Notes under the pieces: generated by a model
Databases searched by the model: none
Told to the model about the DNA's origin: nothing
What the model saw: the letters and a program-made list of their open reading frames with translations, nothing else
Translations under genes and position numbers: made by a program
NCBI GenBank assembly: GCA_037013495.1
Contig: CM072810.1
Coordinates: 37,539,843-37,603,842, forward strand
Length of the DNA: 64,000 bases
Reading direction: 5' to 3'
From: Hippophae tibetana
Lineage: Eukaryota > Streptophyta > Magnoliopsida > Rosales > Elaeagnaceae
Part shown: positions 1 to 11,553 of the stretch, one piece after another
Position numbering within the stretch: the stretch's first letter is position 1
How the letters are laid out: every line of letters starts with the position of its first letter

Positions 1-204
1 GCAGGTTTTTCAATCAATTTCAGCTACCCGTACAATTTGGATGGCCCTATTTGGAAAAAAAAGTAGATTGAGAAAATTGTTGTTAGCCTACATTATCATT
101 TTCAAGAAAAAGATAGCTTGCTTAAATCCATATAGAAGGCCTGTGAACTCACTGTTAAATGAATCAGTTGGGAAATTATTCGAAATCCATTATTTGTTGC
201 CAAG

Positions 205-793
205 ATGATAGCAATCCACTTTCGTGGACGAAAAGAGCTTGAATTTATAGACATCATGTATAGTGATACGAGGGAAGCTATTTTGACACAATTGTTAGAA
301 ATGATGAATCTAATACCAATGAAGAGAAAATATCTATACTCTCCCATAGATTTACTAAATTTCTTAGAAAGAATAAACCCGTTTTTAGGGATTTAAAAAA
401 AATGTAATCCGAGCTCTAAAATGATTATTTCAATGAATTTATTGTTGTATTTCTTCCCAGCAACTTCAAACATTTTGGAGACCACTCATATAGGCATTTG
501 AGCAAAAAAATAAATCTAGAACTATGCAGCTGAACATAAATTTTGAACTCTATATCATGCAAAAGGATGAAACTTTGAACAAATTCTATGCAGGTTTTTC
601 AATCAATTTCAGCTACCCGTACAATTTGGATGGCCCTATTTGGAAAAAAAAGTAGATTGAGAAAATTGTTGTTAGCCTACATTATCATTTTCAAGAAAAA
701 GATAGCTTGCTTAAATCCATATAGAAGGCCTGTGAACTCACTGTTAAATGAATCAGTTGGGAAATTATTCGAAATGCATTATTTGTTGCCAAG
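205..793 (+). repeat. Reference monomer (anchor-to-anchor unit, 589 bp)
   Basis: One full unit counted from the landmark, given as a guide to the parts of every copy. Approximate offsets from the landmark: +15 a short inverted repeat (TTTCGTGGACGAAA at 220-233); +60 'ggtacgagcgaag' or a variant; +75 to +115 'gacacaattgttagaaatgatg'; +185 an A-tract after 'gggattt'; +205 'gagctctaaaat'; +250 'cttcaaacattttgg'; +295 a second A-run ('gcaaaaaa'); +310 'aaatctagaactatgcagctgaac'; +380 'tatgcaggtttttcaatc'; +430 the third A-run ('tttggaaaaaaaag'); +485 'caagaaaaagata'; +530 'aggcctgtgaac'; +555 'attattcgaact'. Most length variation sits in the A-runs. I saw no clear internal sub-repeat. Confidence 0.9.
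220..233. repeat. Short inverted repeat in each monomer (TTTCGT-GG-ACGAAA)
   Basis: Six-base arms TTTCGT and ACGAAA flank a two-base centre, about 15 bp after the landmark of each unit. The arms are perfect in some left, middle and G-type monomers (for example 15556 onward with centre-proximal changes, tttcgCggacgaaa). Many others have 'acggaaa', and the right-hand subfamily has 'gcggatggaaa'. The site is one of the most variable and diagnostic parts of the monomer. It could be a protein-binding site or simply a mutable CpG cluster; the sequence does not decide. Confidence 0.6.
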
Positions 794-2330
794 ATGATAG
801 CAATCCACTTTCGTGGACGAAAAGAGCTTGAATTTATAGACATCATGTATAGTGATACGAGCGAAGCTATTTTGACACAATTGTTAGAAATGATGAATCT
901 AATACCAATGAAGAGAAAATATCTATACTCTCCCATAGATTTACTAAATTTCTTAGAAAGAATAAACCCGTTTTTAGGGATTTAAAAAAAATGTAATCCG
1001 AGCTCTAAAATGATTATTTCAATGAATTTATTGTTGTATTTCTTCCAAGCAACTTCAAACATTTTGGAGACCACTCATATAGGCATTTGATCAAAAAATA
1101 AATCTAGAACTATGCAGCTGAACATAAATTTTGAACTCTATATCATGCAAGAGGATGAAACTTTGAACAAATTCTATGCAGGTTTTTCAATCAATTTCAG
1201 CTACCCGTACAATTTGGATGGACATATTTGGAAAAAAAAAGTAGATTGAGAAAATTGTTGTTAGTCTACATTATCATTTTCAAGAAAAAGATAGCTTGCT
1301 TAAATCCATATAGAAGGCCTGTGAACTCACTGTTAAATGAATCAGTTGGGAAATTATTCGAAATGCATTATTTGTTGCCAAGATGATTGCAATCCACTTT
1401 CGTGGACGAAAAGAGCTTGACTTTATAGACATCATGTATAGTGGTACGAGCGAAGCTATTTTGATACAATTGTTAGAAATGATGAATCTAATACCAATGA
1501 AGAGAAAATATCTATACTCTCCCAAAGATTTACTAAATTTCTTAGAAAGAATAAACCCATTTTTAGGGATTTTCAAAAAAGGTAATCCGAGCTTTAAAAT
1601 CAGTATTTCAATGGATTTATAGTTGTATTTCTTCCAAGCAACTTCAAACATTTTGGAGACCACTCATATAGGCATTTGAGCAAAAAATCTAAATCTAGAA
1701 CTATGCAGCAGAACATAAATTTTGAACTCTATATCATGCAAAAGGATGAAACTTTGAACAAATTCTATGCAGGTTTTTCAATCAATTTCAGCTACCCGTA
1801 CAATTTGGATGGCCCTATTTGGAAAAAAAAGTAGATTGAGAAAATTGTTGTTAGCCTACATTATCATTTTCAAGAAAAAGATAGCTTGCTTAAATCCATA
1901 TAGAAGGCCTGTGAACTCACTGTTAAATGAATCAGTTGGGAAATTATTCGAAATGCATTATTTGTTGCCAAGATGATAGCAATCCACTTTCGTGGACGGA
2001 AAGAGCTTGACTTTATATACATCAAGTATAGTGGTACGAGCGAAGCTATTTTGACACAATTGTTAGAAATGATGAATCTAATACCAATGAAGATAAAATA
2101 TCTATACTTTCCCATATATTTACTAAATTTCTTAGAAAGAATAAACCCGTTTTTAGGGATTTAAAAAAAATGTAATCCAAGCTCTAAAATGATTATTTCA
2201 ATGAATTTATAGTTGTATTTCTTCCAAGCAACTTCAAACATTTTGTAGACCACTCACATAGGCATTTGACCAAAAAACTAAATCTAGAACTATACAGCTG
2301 AACATAAATTTTGAACTCTATATCATGCAA

Positions 2331-5300
2331 GAGGATGAAACTTACAACAAATTTTATGCAGGTTTTTCAATCAATTTCAACTACCCGTACAATTTGGATG
2401 GACCTATTTGGAAAAAAAAAGTAGATTGAGAAAATTGTTTTTAGCCTACATTATCATTTTCAAGAAAAAGATACCTTGCTTAAATCCAAATAGAAGGCCT
2501 GTTAACTTACTGTTAAATGAATTAGTTGGGAAATTATTCGAACTGCATCACTTGTTACCAAGATGATGGCAATCCATTGTCGTGCACGGAAAGAGCTTCA
2601 CTTTATAGACATCAAGAATAGTGGTATGAGTGAAGCTATTTTGACACAATTGTTAGAAATGATGAATCTAATACCAATGAAGAGAAAATAGCTATACTTT
2701 CCCATAGATTTACTAAATTTCTTAGAAAGAATAAACCCGTTTTTAGGGATTTAAAAAAAAGGTAATCCGAGCTCTAAAATGATTATTTAAATGAATTTAT
2801 AGTTGTATTTCTTCCAAGCAACTTCAAACGTTTTGCAGACCACTCATATAGGCATTTGAGCAATAAAACTAAATCTAGAACTATGCAGCTGAACATAAAT
2901 TTTGAACTCTATATCATGCAAGAGGATGAAACTTTGAACAAATTCTATGCAGGTTTTTCAATCAAGTTCAACTACTCGTACAATTTGGATGGACCTATTT
3001 GGAAAAAACGTAGATTGAGAAAATTGTTGTTAGCCTACATTATCATTTTCAAGAAAAAGATACCTTGCTTAAATCCGTATAGAAGGCCTGTGAACTTACT
3101 CTTAAATGAATCAGTTGGGAAATTATTCGAACTGCATTACTTGTTGCCAAGATGATAGAAATCCACTTTCGTGGACGGAAAGAGCTTGATTTTATAGACA
3201 TCAAGTATAGTGGTACGAGGGAAACTATTTTGACAAAATTGTTAGATATGATGAATCTAATACCAATGAAGAGAAAATATCTATACTTTCCCATATATTT
3301 ACTAAATTTCTTAGAAAGAATAAACCCGTTTTTAGGGATTTAAAAAAAATGTAATCCGAGCTCTAAAATGATTATTTCAATGAATTTATAGTTGTATTTC
3401 TTCCAAGCAACTTCAAACATTTTGGAGACCACTCATATAGGCATTTGAGCAAAAAACTAAATCTAGAACTATGCAGCTGAACAGAAATTTTGAACTCTAT
3501 ATCATGCAAGAGGATGAACCTTTGAACAAATTCAACGCAGGTTTTTCAATCAATTTCAACTACTCGTACAATTTGGATGGACCTATTTGGAAAAAAAAGT
3601 AGATTGAGAAAATTGTTGTTAGCCTACATTATCATTTTCAAGAAAAAGATACCTTGCTTAAATCCATATAGAAGGCCTGTGAACTTACTGTTAAATGAAT
3701 CAGTTTGAAAATTATTCGAACGACATCACTTGTTACCAAGTTGATGGCAATCCATTGTCTTGGACGGAAGGAGGTTGACTTTATAGACATCAAGTATAGT
3801 AGTACGAGGGAAGCTATTTTGACACAATTGTTAGAAATGATGAATCTAATACCAATGAAGAGAAAATAGCTATACTTTCCAATAGATTTACTAAATTTCT
3901 TAGAAAGAATAATCCCATTTTTAGGGATTTTCAAAAAAGGTAATCCGAGCTCTAAAATAAGTATTTCAATGAATTTATAGTTGTATTTCTTCCAAGCAAC
4001 TTCAAACATTTTGGAGACCACTCATATAGGCATTTGAGCAAAAAAATTAATCTAGAACTATGCAGCTGAACATAAATTTTGAACTCTATATCATGCAATA
4101 GGATGAAACTTTGAACAAATTCTATGCAGGTTTTTCAATCAATTTCAACTACCCGTACAATTTGGATCGACCTATTTGGAAAAAAAAGTAGATTGAGAAA
4201 ATTGTTGTTAGCCTACATTATCATTTTGAAGAAAAATATACCATGCTTAAATCCGTATAGAAGGCCTGTGAACTTACTGTTAAATGAATCAGTTGGGAAA
4301 TTATTCGAACTGCATTATTTGTTGCCAAGATGATAGAAATCCACTTTCGTGGACGGAAAGAGCTTGACTTTATAGACATCAAGTATAGTGGTACGAGCGA
4401 AACTATTTTGACACAATTGTTAGATATGATGAATCTAATACCAATGAAGAGAAAATATCTATACTTTCCCATATATTTACTAAATTTCTTAGAAAGAATA
4501 AACCCGTTTTTAGGGATTTAAAAAAAATGTAATCCGAGCTCTAAAATGATTATTTCAATGAATTTATAGTTGTATTTCTTCCAAGCAACTTCAAACATTT
4601 TGGAGACCACTCATATAGGCATTTGAGCAAAAAACTAAATCTAGAACTATGCAGCTGAACAGAAATTTTGAACTCTATATCATGCAAGAGGATGAACCCT
4701 TGAACAAATTCAACGCAGGTTTTTCAATCAATTTCAACTACTCGTACAATTTGGATGGACCTATTTGGAAAAAAAAGTAGATTGAGAAAATTGTTGTTAG
4801 CCTACATTATCATTTTCAAGAAAAAGATACCTTGCTGAAATCCATATAGAAGGCCTGTGAACTTACTGTTAAATGAATCAGTTTGAAAATTATTCGAACG
4901 GCATCACTTGTTACCAAGTTGATCGCAATCCATTGTCTTGGACGGAAAGAGGTTGACTTTATAGACATCAAGTATAGTGGTACGAGCGAAGCTATTTTGA
5001 CACAATTGTTAGAAATAATGAATCTAATACCAATGAAGAGAAAATAGCTATACTTTCCAATAGATTTACTAAATTTCTAAGAAAGAATAAACCCGTTTTT
5101 AGGGATTTTCAAAAAAGGTAATCCGAGCACTAAAATAAGTATTTCAATGAATTTATAGTTGTATTTCTTCCAAGCAACTTCAAACATTTTGGAGACCACT
5201 CATATATGCATTTGAGCAAAAAACTAAATCTAGAACTATACAGCTGAACAGAAATTTTGAACTCTATATCATGCAAGAGGATGAACCTTTGAACAAATTC

Positions 5301-8300
5301 AACGCAGGTTTTTCAATCAATTTCAACTACCCGTACAATTTGGATGGACCTATTAGGAAAAAAAAGTAGATTGAGAAAATTGTTTTTAGCCTACATTATC
5401 ATTTTCAAGAAAAAGATTCCTTGCTTAAATCTATATAGAAGGCCTGTGAACTTACTGTTAAATGAATCAGTTGGGAAATTATTTGAACTGCATTATTTGT
5501 TGCCATGATGATAGCAATCCACTTTCGTGGATGGAAAGAGCTTGACTTTATAGACATCAAGTATAGTGGTACGAGCGAAGCTATTTTGACACAATTGTTA
5601 GAAATGATGAATCTAATACCAATGAATAGAAAATATCTATACTTTCCAATATATTTACTAAATTTCTTAGAAAGAATAAACCCGTTTTTAGGGATTTAAG
5701 AAAAAGGTAATCCTAGCTCTAAAATGATTATTTCAATGAATTTATTGTTGTATTTCTTCCAAGCAACTTCAAACATTTTGGAGACCACTCATATAGGCAT
5801 TTGAGCAAAAAACTAAATCTAGAACTATGCAGCTGAACATAAATTTTGAACTCTATATCATGCAAGAGGATGAAACTTTGAACAAATTCGATGCAGGTTT
5901 GTCACTCAATTTCAACTACCCGTACAATTTGAATGGACCTATTTGAAAAAGAAAAGTAGATTGAGAAAATTGTTGTTAGCCTACATTATCATTTTTAAGA
6001 AAAATATACCTTGCTTAAATCCGTATAGAATGCCTATGAACTTACTGTTAAATGAATCAGTTGGGAAATTATTCGAACTGCATTATTTGTTGCCAAGATG
6101 ATAGCAATCCACTTTCGTGGATGGAAAGAGCTTGACTTTATAGACATCAAGTATAGTGGTACGAGCGAAGCAATTTTGACACAATTGTTAGATATGATGA
6201 ATCTAATACCAATGAAGAGAAAATATCTATACTTTCCCATATATTTACTAAATTTCTTAGAAAGAATAAACCCGTTTTTAGGGATTTAAAAAAAATGTAA
6301 TCCGAGCTCTAAAATGATTATTTCAATGAATTTATAGTTGTATTTCTTCCAAGCAACTTCAAACATTTTGGAGACCACTCATATAGGCATTTGAGTAAAA
6401 AACTAAATCTAGAAATATGCAGCTGAACAGAAATTTTGAACTCTATATCATGCAAGAGGATGAACCTTTGAACAAATTCAACGCAGGTTTTTCAATCAAT
6501 TTCAACTACCCGTACAATTTGGATGGACCTATTTGGAAAAAAAAGTAGATTGAGAAAATTGTTGTTAGCCTACATTATCATTTTCAAGAAAAAGATACCT
6601 TGCTTAAATCCATATAGAAGGCCTGTGAACTTACTGTTAAATGAATCAGTTGGGAAATTATTCGAACTGCATTATTTGTTGCCAAGATGATGGCAATCCA
6701 CTTTCGTGGACGGAAAGAACTTGACTTTATAGACATCAAGTATAGTGGTACGAGCGAAGCTATTTTGACACAATTTTTAGAAATGATGAATCTAATACCA
6801 ATGAAGAGAAAATATCTATCCTTTCCCATATATTTACTAAATTTCTTAGAAAGAATATACCCGTTTATAGGGATTTAAAAAAAAGGTAATCGGAACTCTA
6901 AAATGATTATTTCAATGAATTTTTGTTGTATTTCTTCCAAGCAACTTCAAACATTTTGTAGACCACTCATATAGGCATTTGAGCCAAAAACTAAATCTAG
7001 AACTATGCAGCTAAACATAAATTTTGAACTCTATATCATGCGAGAGGATGAAACTTTCAACAAATTCCATGCAGGTTTTTAAATCAATTTCAACTACCCG
7101 TACAATTTAGATGGACCTATTTGGAAAAAAAAGTAGATTGAGAAAATTGTTTTTTGCCAACATTATCATTTTCAAGAAAAAGATAGCTTGCTTAAATCCA
7201 TATAGAAGGCCTGTGAACTTACTGTTAAATGAATTAGTTGGGAAATTATTAGAACTGCATTATTTGTTGCCAAGATGATTGCAATCCACTTTCGTGGACG
7301 GAAAGAGCTTGACTTTATAGACATCAAGTATAGTGGTACGAGCGAAGCTATTTTGACACAATTGTTAGAAATGATGAATCTAATACCAATGAAGAGAAAA
7401 TAGCTATACTTTCCCATAGATTTACTAAATTTCTCAGAAAGAATAAACCAATTTTTAGGGATTTAAAAAAAAGGTAATCCGAGCTTTAAAATAAGTATTT
7501 CAATGAATTTATAGTTGTATTTCTTCCAAGCAACTTCAAACATTTTGGAGACCACTCATATAGGCATTTGAGCAAAAAATCTAAATCTAAAACTATGCAT
7601 CTGAACATAAATTTTGAACTCTATATCATGCAAGAGGAAGAAACTTTGAACAAATTCTATGCAGGTTTTTCAATCAATTTCAGCTACCCGTACAATTTGG
7701 ATAGACCTATTTGGAAAAAAAATAGATTGAAAAAATTGTTGTTAGTCTACATTATCATTTTCAAGAAAAAGATAGCTTGCTTAAATCCATATAGAAGGCC
7801 TCTGAACTTACTGTTAAATGAATTAGTTGGGAAATTATTCGAACTGCATTATTTGTTGCCATGATGATTGCAATCCACTTTCGTGGACGGAAAGAGCTTG
7901 ACTTTATTGACATCAAGTATAGTGGTACGAGTGAAGCTATTTTTACACAATAGTTAGAAATGATGAATCTAATACCAATGAAGAGAAAATATCTATACTT
8001 TCCCATAGATTTACTAAATTTCTTAGAAAGAATAAACCCGTTTTTAGGGATTTAAAAAAAAAGGTAATCCGAGCTCTAAAATGATTATTTCAATGAATTT
8101 ATAGTTGTATTTCTTCCAAGCAACTTCAAACATTTTGGAGACCACTCATATAGGCATTTGAGCAAAAAACTAAATCTAGAACTATGCAGCTGAACAGAAA
8201 TTTTGAACTCTATATCATGCAAGAGGATGAACCTTTGAACAAATTCTATACAGGTTTTTCAATCAATTTCAACTACCCGTACAATTTGGATGGACCTATT

Positions 8301-8598
8301 TGGAAAAAAAACTAGATTGAGAAAATGGTTGTTAGCCTACATTATCATTTTCAAGAAAAAGATACCTTGCTTAAATTCATATAGAAGGCCTGTGAACTTA
8401 CTGTTAAATGAATCAGTTGGGAAATTATTCGAACTGCATTATTTGTTGCCAAGATGATAGCAATCCACTTTCGTAGACGAAAAGAGCTTGACTTTATAGA
8501 CATCAAGTATAGCGGTACGAGCGAAACTATTTTGACACAATTGTTAGAATTGATGAATCTAATACTAATGAAGGGAAAATATCTATACTTTCCTATAG
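2331..8598 (+). repeat. Heterogeneous monomer block (11 anchors, 2563-8454)
   Basis: Anchors are 2563, 3152, 3741, 4330, 4919, 5508, 6098, 6687, 7275, 7864 and 8454. Several subfamilies are interleaved. E-like copies ('gatagaaatccac') are at 3152 and 4330. H-like copies ('ggcatcacttgttaccaag', then 'gattttcaaaaaagg') are at 3741 and 4919. Others carry 'cgtggatgg' (5508, 6098). E-like and H-like copies alternate at 3152-4919 (shift 1,178 bp), which suggests an older dimer whose copies have drifted. I found no long near-identical duplication here, so this looks like an older, less homogenised part of the array. Confidence 0.8.
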
Positions 8599-11553
8599 AT
8601 TTACTAAATTTCTTAGAAAGAATAAACCCGTTTTTAGGGATTTAAAAAAAAAAGGTAATCCGAGATCTAAAATGATTTTTTCAATGAATTTATAGTTGTA
8701 TTTCTTCCAAGCAACTTCAAACATTTTGCAGACCACTCATATAGGCATTTGAGCAAAAAACTAAATCTAGGACTATGCAGCTGAACATAAATTTTGAACT
8801 CTATATCATGCAAGAGGATGAAACTTTGAACAAATTCTATACAGGTTTTTCAATCAATTTCAACTACCCGTACAATTTGGATGGACCTATTTGGAAAAAA
8901 AACTAGATTGAGAAAATTGTTTTTAGCATACATTATCATTTTTCAAGAAGAAGATACCTTGCTTAAATCCATATAGAAGGCCTGTGAACTTAATGTTAAA
9001 TGAATCAGTTGGGAAATTATTCGAACTGCATTATTTGTTGCCAAGATGATAGCAATCCACTTTCGTAGACGAAAAGAGCTTGACTTTATAGACATCAAGT
9101 ATAGTGGTACGAGCGAAACTATTTTGACACAATTGTTAGAAATGATGAATCTAATACCAATGAAGAGAAAATATCTATACTTTCCCATATATTTTCTAAA
9201 TTTCTTAGAAAGAATAAATCCGTTTTTAGGGATTTAAAAAAAAAGGTAATCCGAGCTCTAAAATGATTTTTTCAATGAATTTATAGTTGTATTTCTTCCA
9301 AGCAACTTCAAACATTTTGCAGACCACTCATATAGGCATTTGAGCAAAAAACTAAATCTAGGACTATGCAGCTGAACATAAATTTTGAACTCTATATCAT
9401 GCAAGAGGATGAAACTTTGAACAAATTCTATACAGGTTTTTCAATCAATTTCAGCTACCCGTACAATTTGGATGGACCTATTTGGAAAAAAAAAGTAGAT
9501 TGAGAAAATTGTTTTTAGCATACATTATCATTTTCAAGAAAAAGATACCTATCTTAAATCCATATAGAAGGCCTGTGAACTTACTGTTAAATGAATCAGT
9601 TGGGAAATTATTGGAACTGCATTATTTGTTGCCAAGATGATAGCAATCCACTTTTGCGGACGGAAAGAGCTTGACTTTATAGACATCAAGTATAGTGGTA
9701 CGAGCGAAGCTATTTTGACACAATTGTTAGAAATGATGAATCTAATACCAATGAAGAGAAAATATCTATACTTTCCCATATATTTACTAAATTTCTTAGA
9801 AAGAATAAACCCGTTTTTAGGGATTTAAAAAAAAAGGTAATCTGAGCTCTAAAATGATTATTTCAATGAATTTATAGTTGTATTTCTTCCAAGGAACTTC
9901 AAACATTTTGCAGACCACTCATATAGGCATTTGAGCAATAAAACTAAATCTAGAACTATGCAGCTGAACATAAATTTTGAACTCTATATCATGCAAGAGG
10001 ATGAAACTTTGAACAAATTCTATACAGGTTTTTCAATCAATTTCAACTACCCGTACAATTTGGATGGACCTATTTGGAAAAAAAAAGTAGATTGAGAAAA
10101 TTGTTTTTAGCACACATTATCATTTTCAAGAAAAAGATACCTATCTTAAATCCATATAGAAGGCCTGTGAACTTACTGTTAAATGAATCAGTTGGGAAAT
10201 TATTCAAACTGCATTATTTGTTGCCAAGATGATAGCAATCCACTTTCGTAGACGGAAAGAGCTTGACTTTATAGACATCAAGTATAGTGGTACGAGCGAA
10301 GCTATTTTGACACAATTGTTAGAAATGATGAATCTAATACCAATGAAGAGAAAATATCTATACTTTCCCATATATTTACTAAATTTCTTAGAAAGAATAA
10401 ACCCGTTTTTAGGGATTTAAAAAAAAGGTAATCCGAGCTCTAAAATGATTATTTCAATGAATTTATAGTTGTATTTCTTCCAAGCAACTTCAAACATTTT
10501 GCAGACCACTCATATAGGCATTTGAGCAATAAAACTAAATCTAGAACTATGCAGCTGAACATAAATTTTGAACTCTATATCATGCAAGAGGATGAAACTT
10601 TGAACAAATTCTATACAGGTTTTTCAATCAATTTCAACTACCCGTACAATTTGGATGGACCTATTTGGAAAAAAAACTAGATTGAGAAAATTGTTTTTAG
10701 CATACATTATCATTTTCAAGAAAAAGATACCTTGCTTAAATCCATATAGAAGGCCTGTGAACTTACTGTTAAATGAATCAGTTGGGAAATTATTCGAACT
10801 GAATTATTTGTTGCCAAGATGATAGCAATCCACTTTCGTTGACGAAAAGAGCTTGACTTTATAGACATCAAGTATAGTGGTACGAGCGAAGCTATTTTGA
10901 CACAATTGTTAGAAATGATGAATCTAATACCAATGAAGAGAAAATATCTATACTTTCCCATATATTTTTTAAATTTCTTAGAAAGAATAAACCCGTTTTT
11001 AGGGATTTAAAAAAAAAGGTAATCCGAGCTCTAAAATGATTTTTTCAATGAATTTATAGTTGTATTTCTTCCAAGCAACTTCAAACATTTTGCAGACCAC
11101 TCATATAGGCATTTGAGCAAAAAACTAAATCTAGAACTATGCAGCTGAACATAAATTTTGAACTCTATATCATGCAAGAGGATGAAACTTTGAACAAATT
11201 CTATGCAGGTTTTTCAATCAATTTCAACTACCCGTACAATTTGGATGGACCTATTTGGAAAAAAAAGTAGATTGAGAAAATTGTTGTTAGCCTACATTAT
11301 CATTTTGAAGAAAAATATACCTTGTTTAAATCCATATAGAAGGCCTGTGAACTTACTGTTAAATGAATCAGTTGGGAAATTATTCGAACTGCATTATTTG
11401 TTGGCAAGATGATAGCAATCCACTTTCGCAGACGAAAAGAGCTTGAATTTATAGACATCAAGTATAGTGGTACGAGCGAAGCTATTTTGACACAATTGTT
11501 AGAAATGATGAATCTAATACCAATGAAGAGAAAATATCTATACTTTCCCATAT
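8599..11553 (+). repeat. Five-monomer higher-order unit, copy 1 (2,955 bp)
   Basis: Anchors are 9046, 9637, 10229, 10819 and 11409. The unit is followed at once by a second copy at +2,955 bp. It is bounded on the left by the loss of identity near 8594-8598. Diagnostic features repeated in order in both copies are 'gagatct' (elsewhere gagctc), 'aatctaggac' (loss of the TCTAGA site), 'caagaagaagata', 'cttttgcggacgg', 'gatacctatc', and 'cgttgacgaaaag'. The shared order of private variants shows a block duplication rather than independent monomers. Confidence 0.93.

Larger units (their letters stand above)
1..2330 (+). repeat. Left-edge subfamily block (anchors 205, 794, 1383, 1973)
   Basis: These monomers share 'gaactcactg' (elsewhere 'gaacttactg'). 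The first three also share 'atcatgtatag' (elsewhere 'atcaagtatag'). The first two are nearly identical at a shift of 589 bp; I saw a handful of substitutions, for example c189 versus g778 and g272 versus c861. The third and fourth grade toward the general type. The block is cut by the window start, so the subfamily probably extends to the left. Confidence 0.85.

Noticed and set aside
220-236. CENP-B box
   Set aside because: The 'ttcgtggacgg' site shares only the TTCG start; the required A and the CGGG of the box are absent in every monomer I checked, on both strands.
588-985. Bacterial-style translationally coupled gene pair (ATGA overlap)
   Set aside because: The overlap recurs simply because the monomer recurs. 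There is no ribosome binding site pattern, and the context is a long eukaryotic-type satellite.
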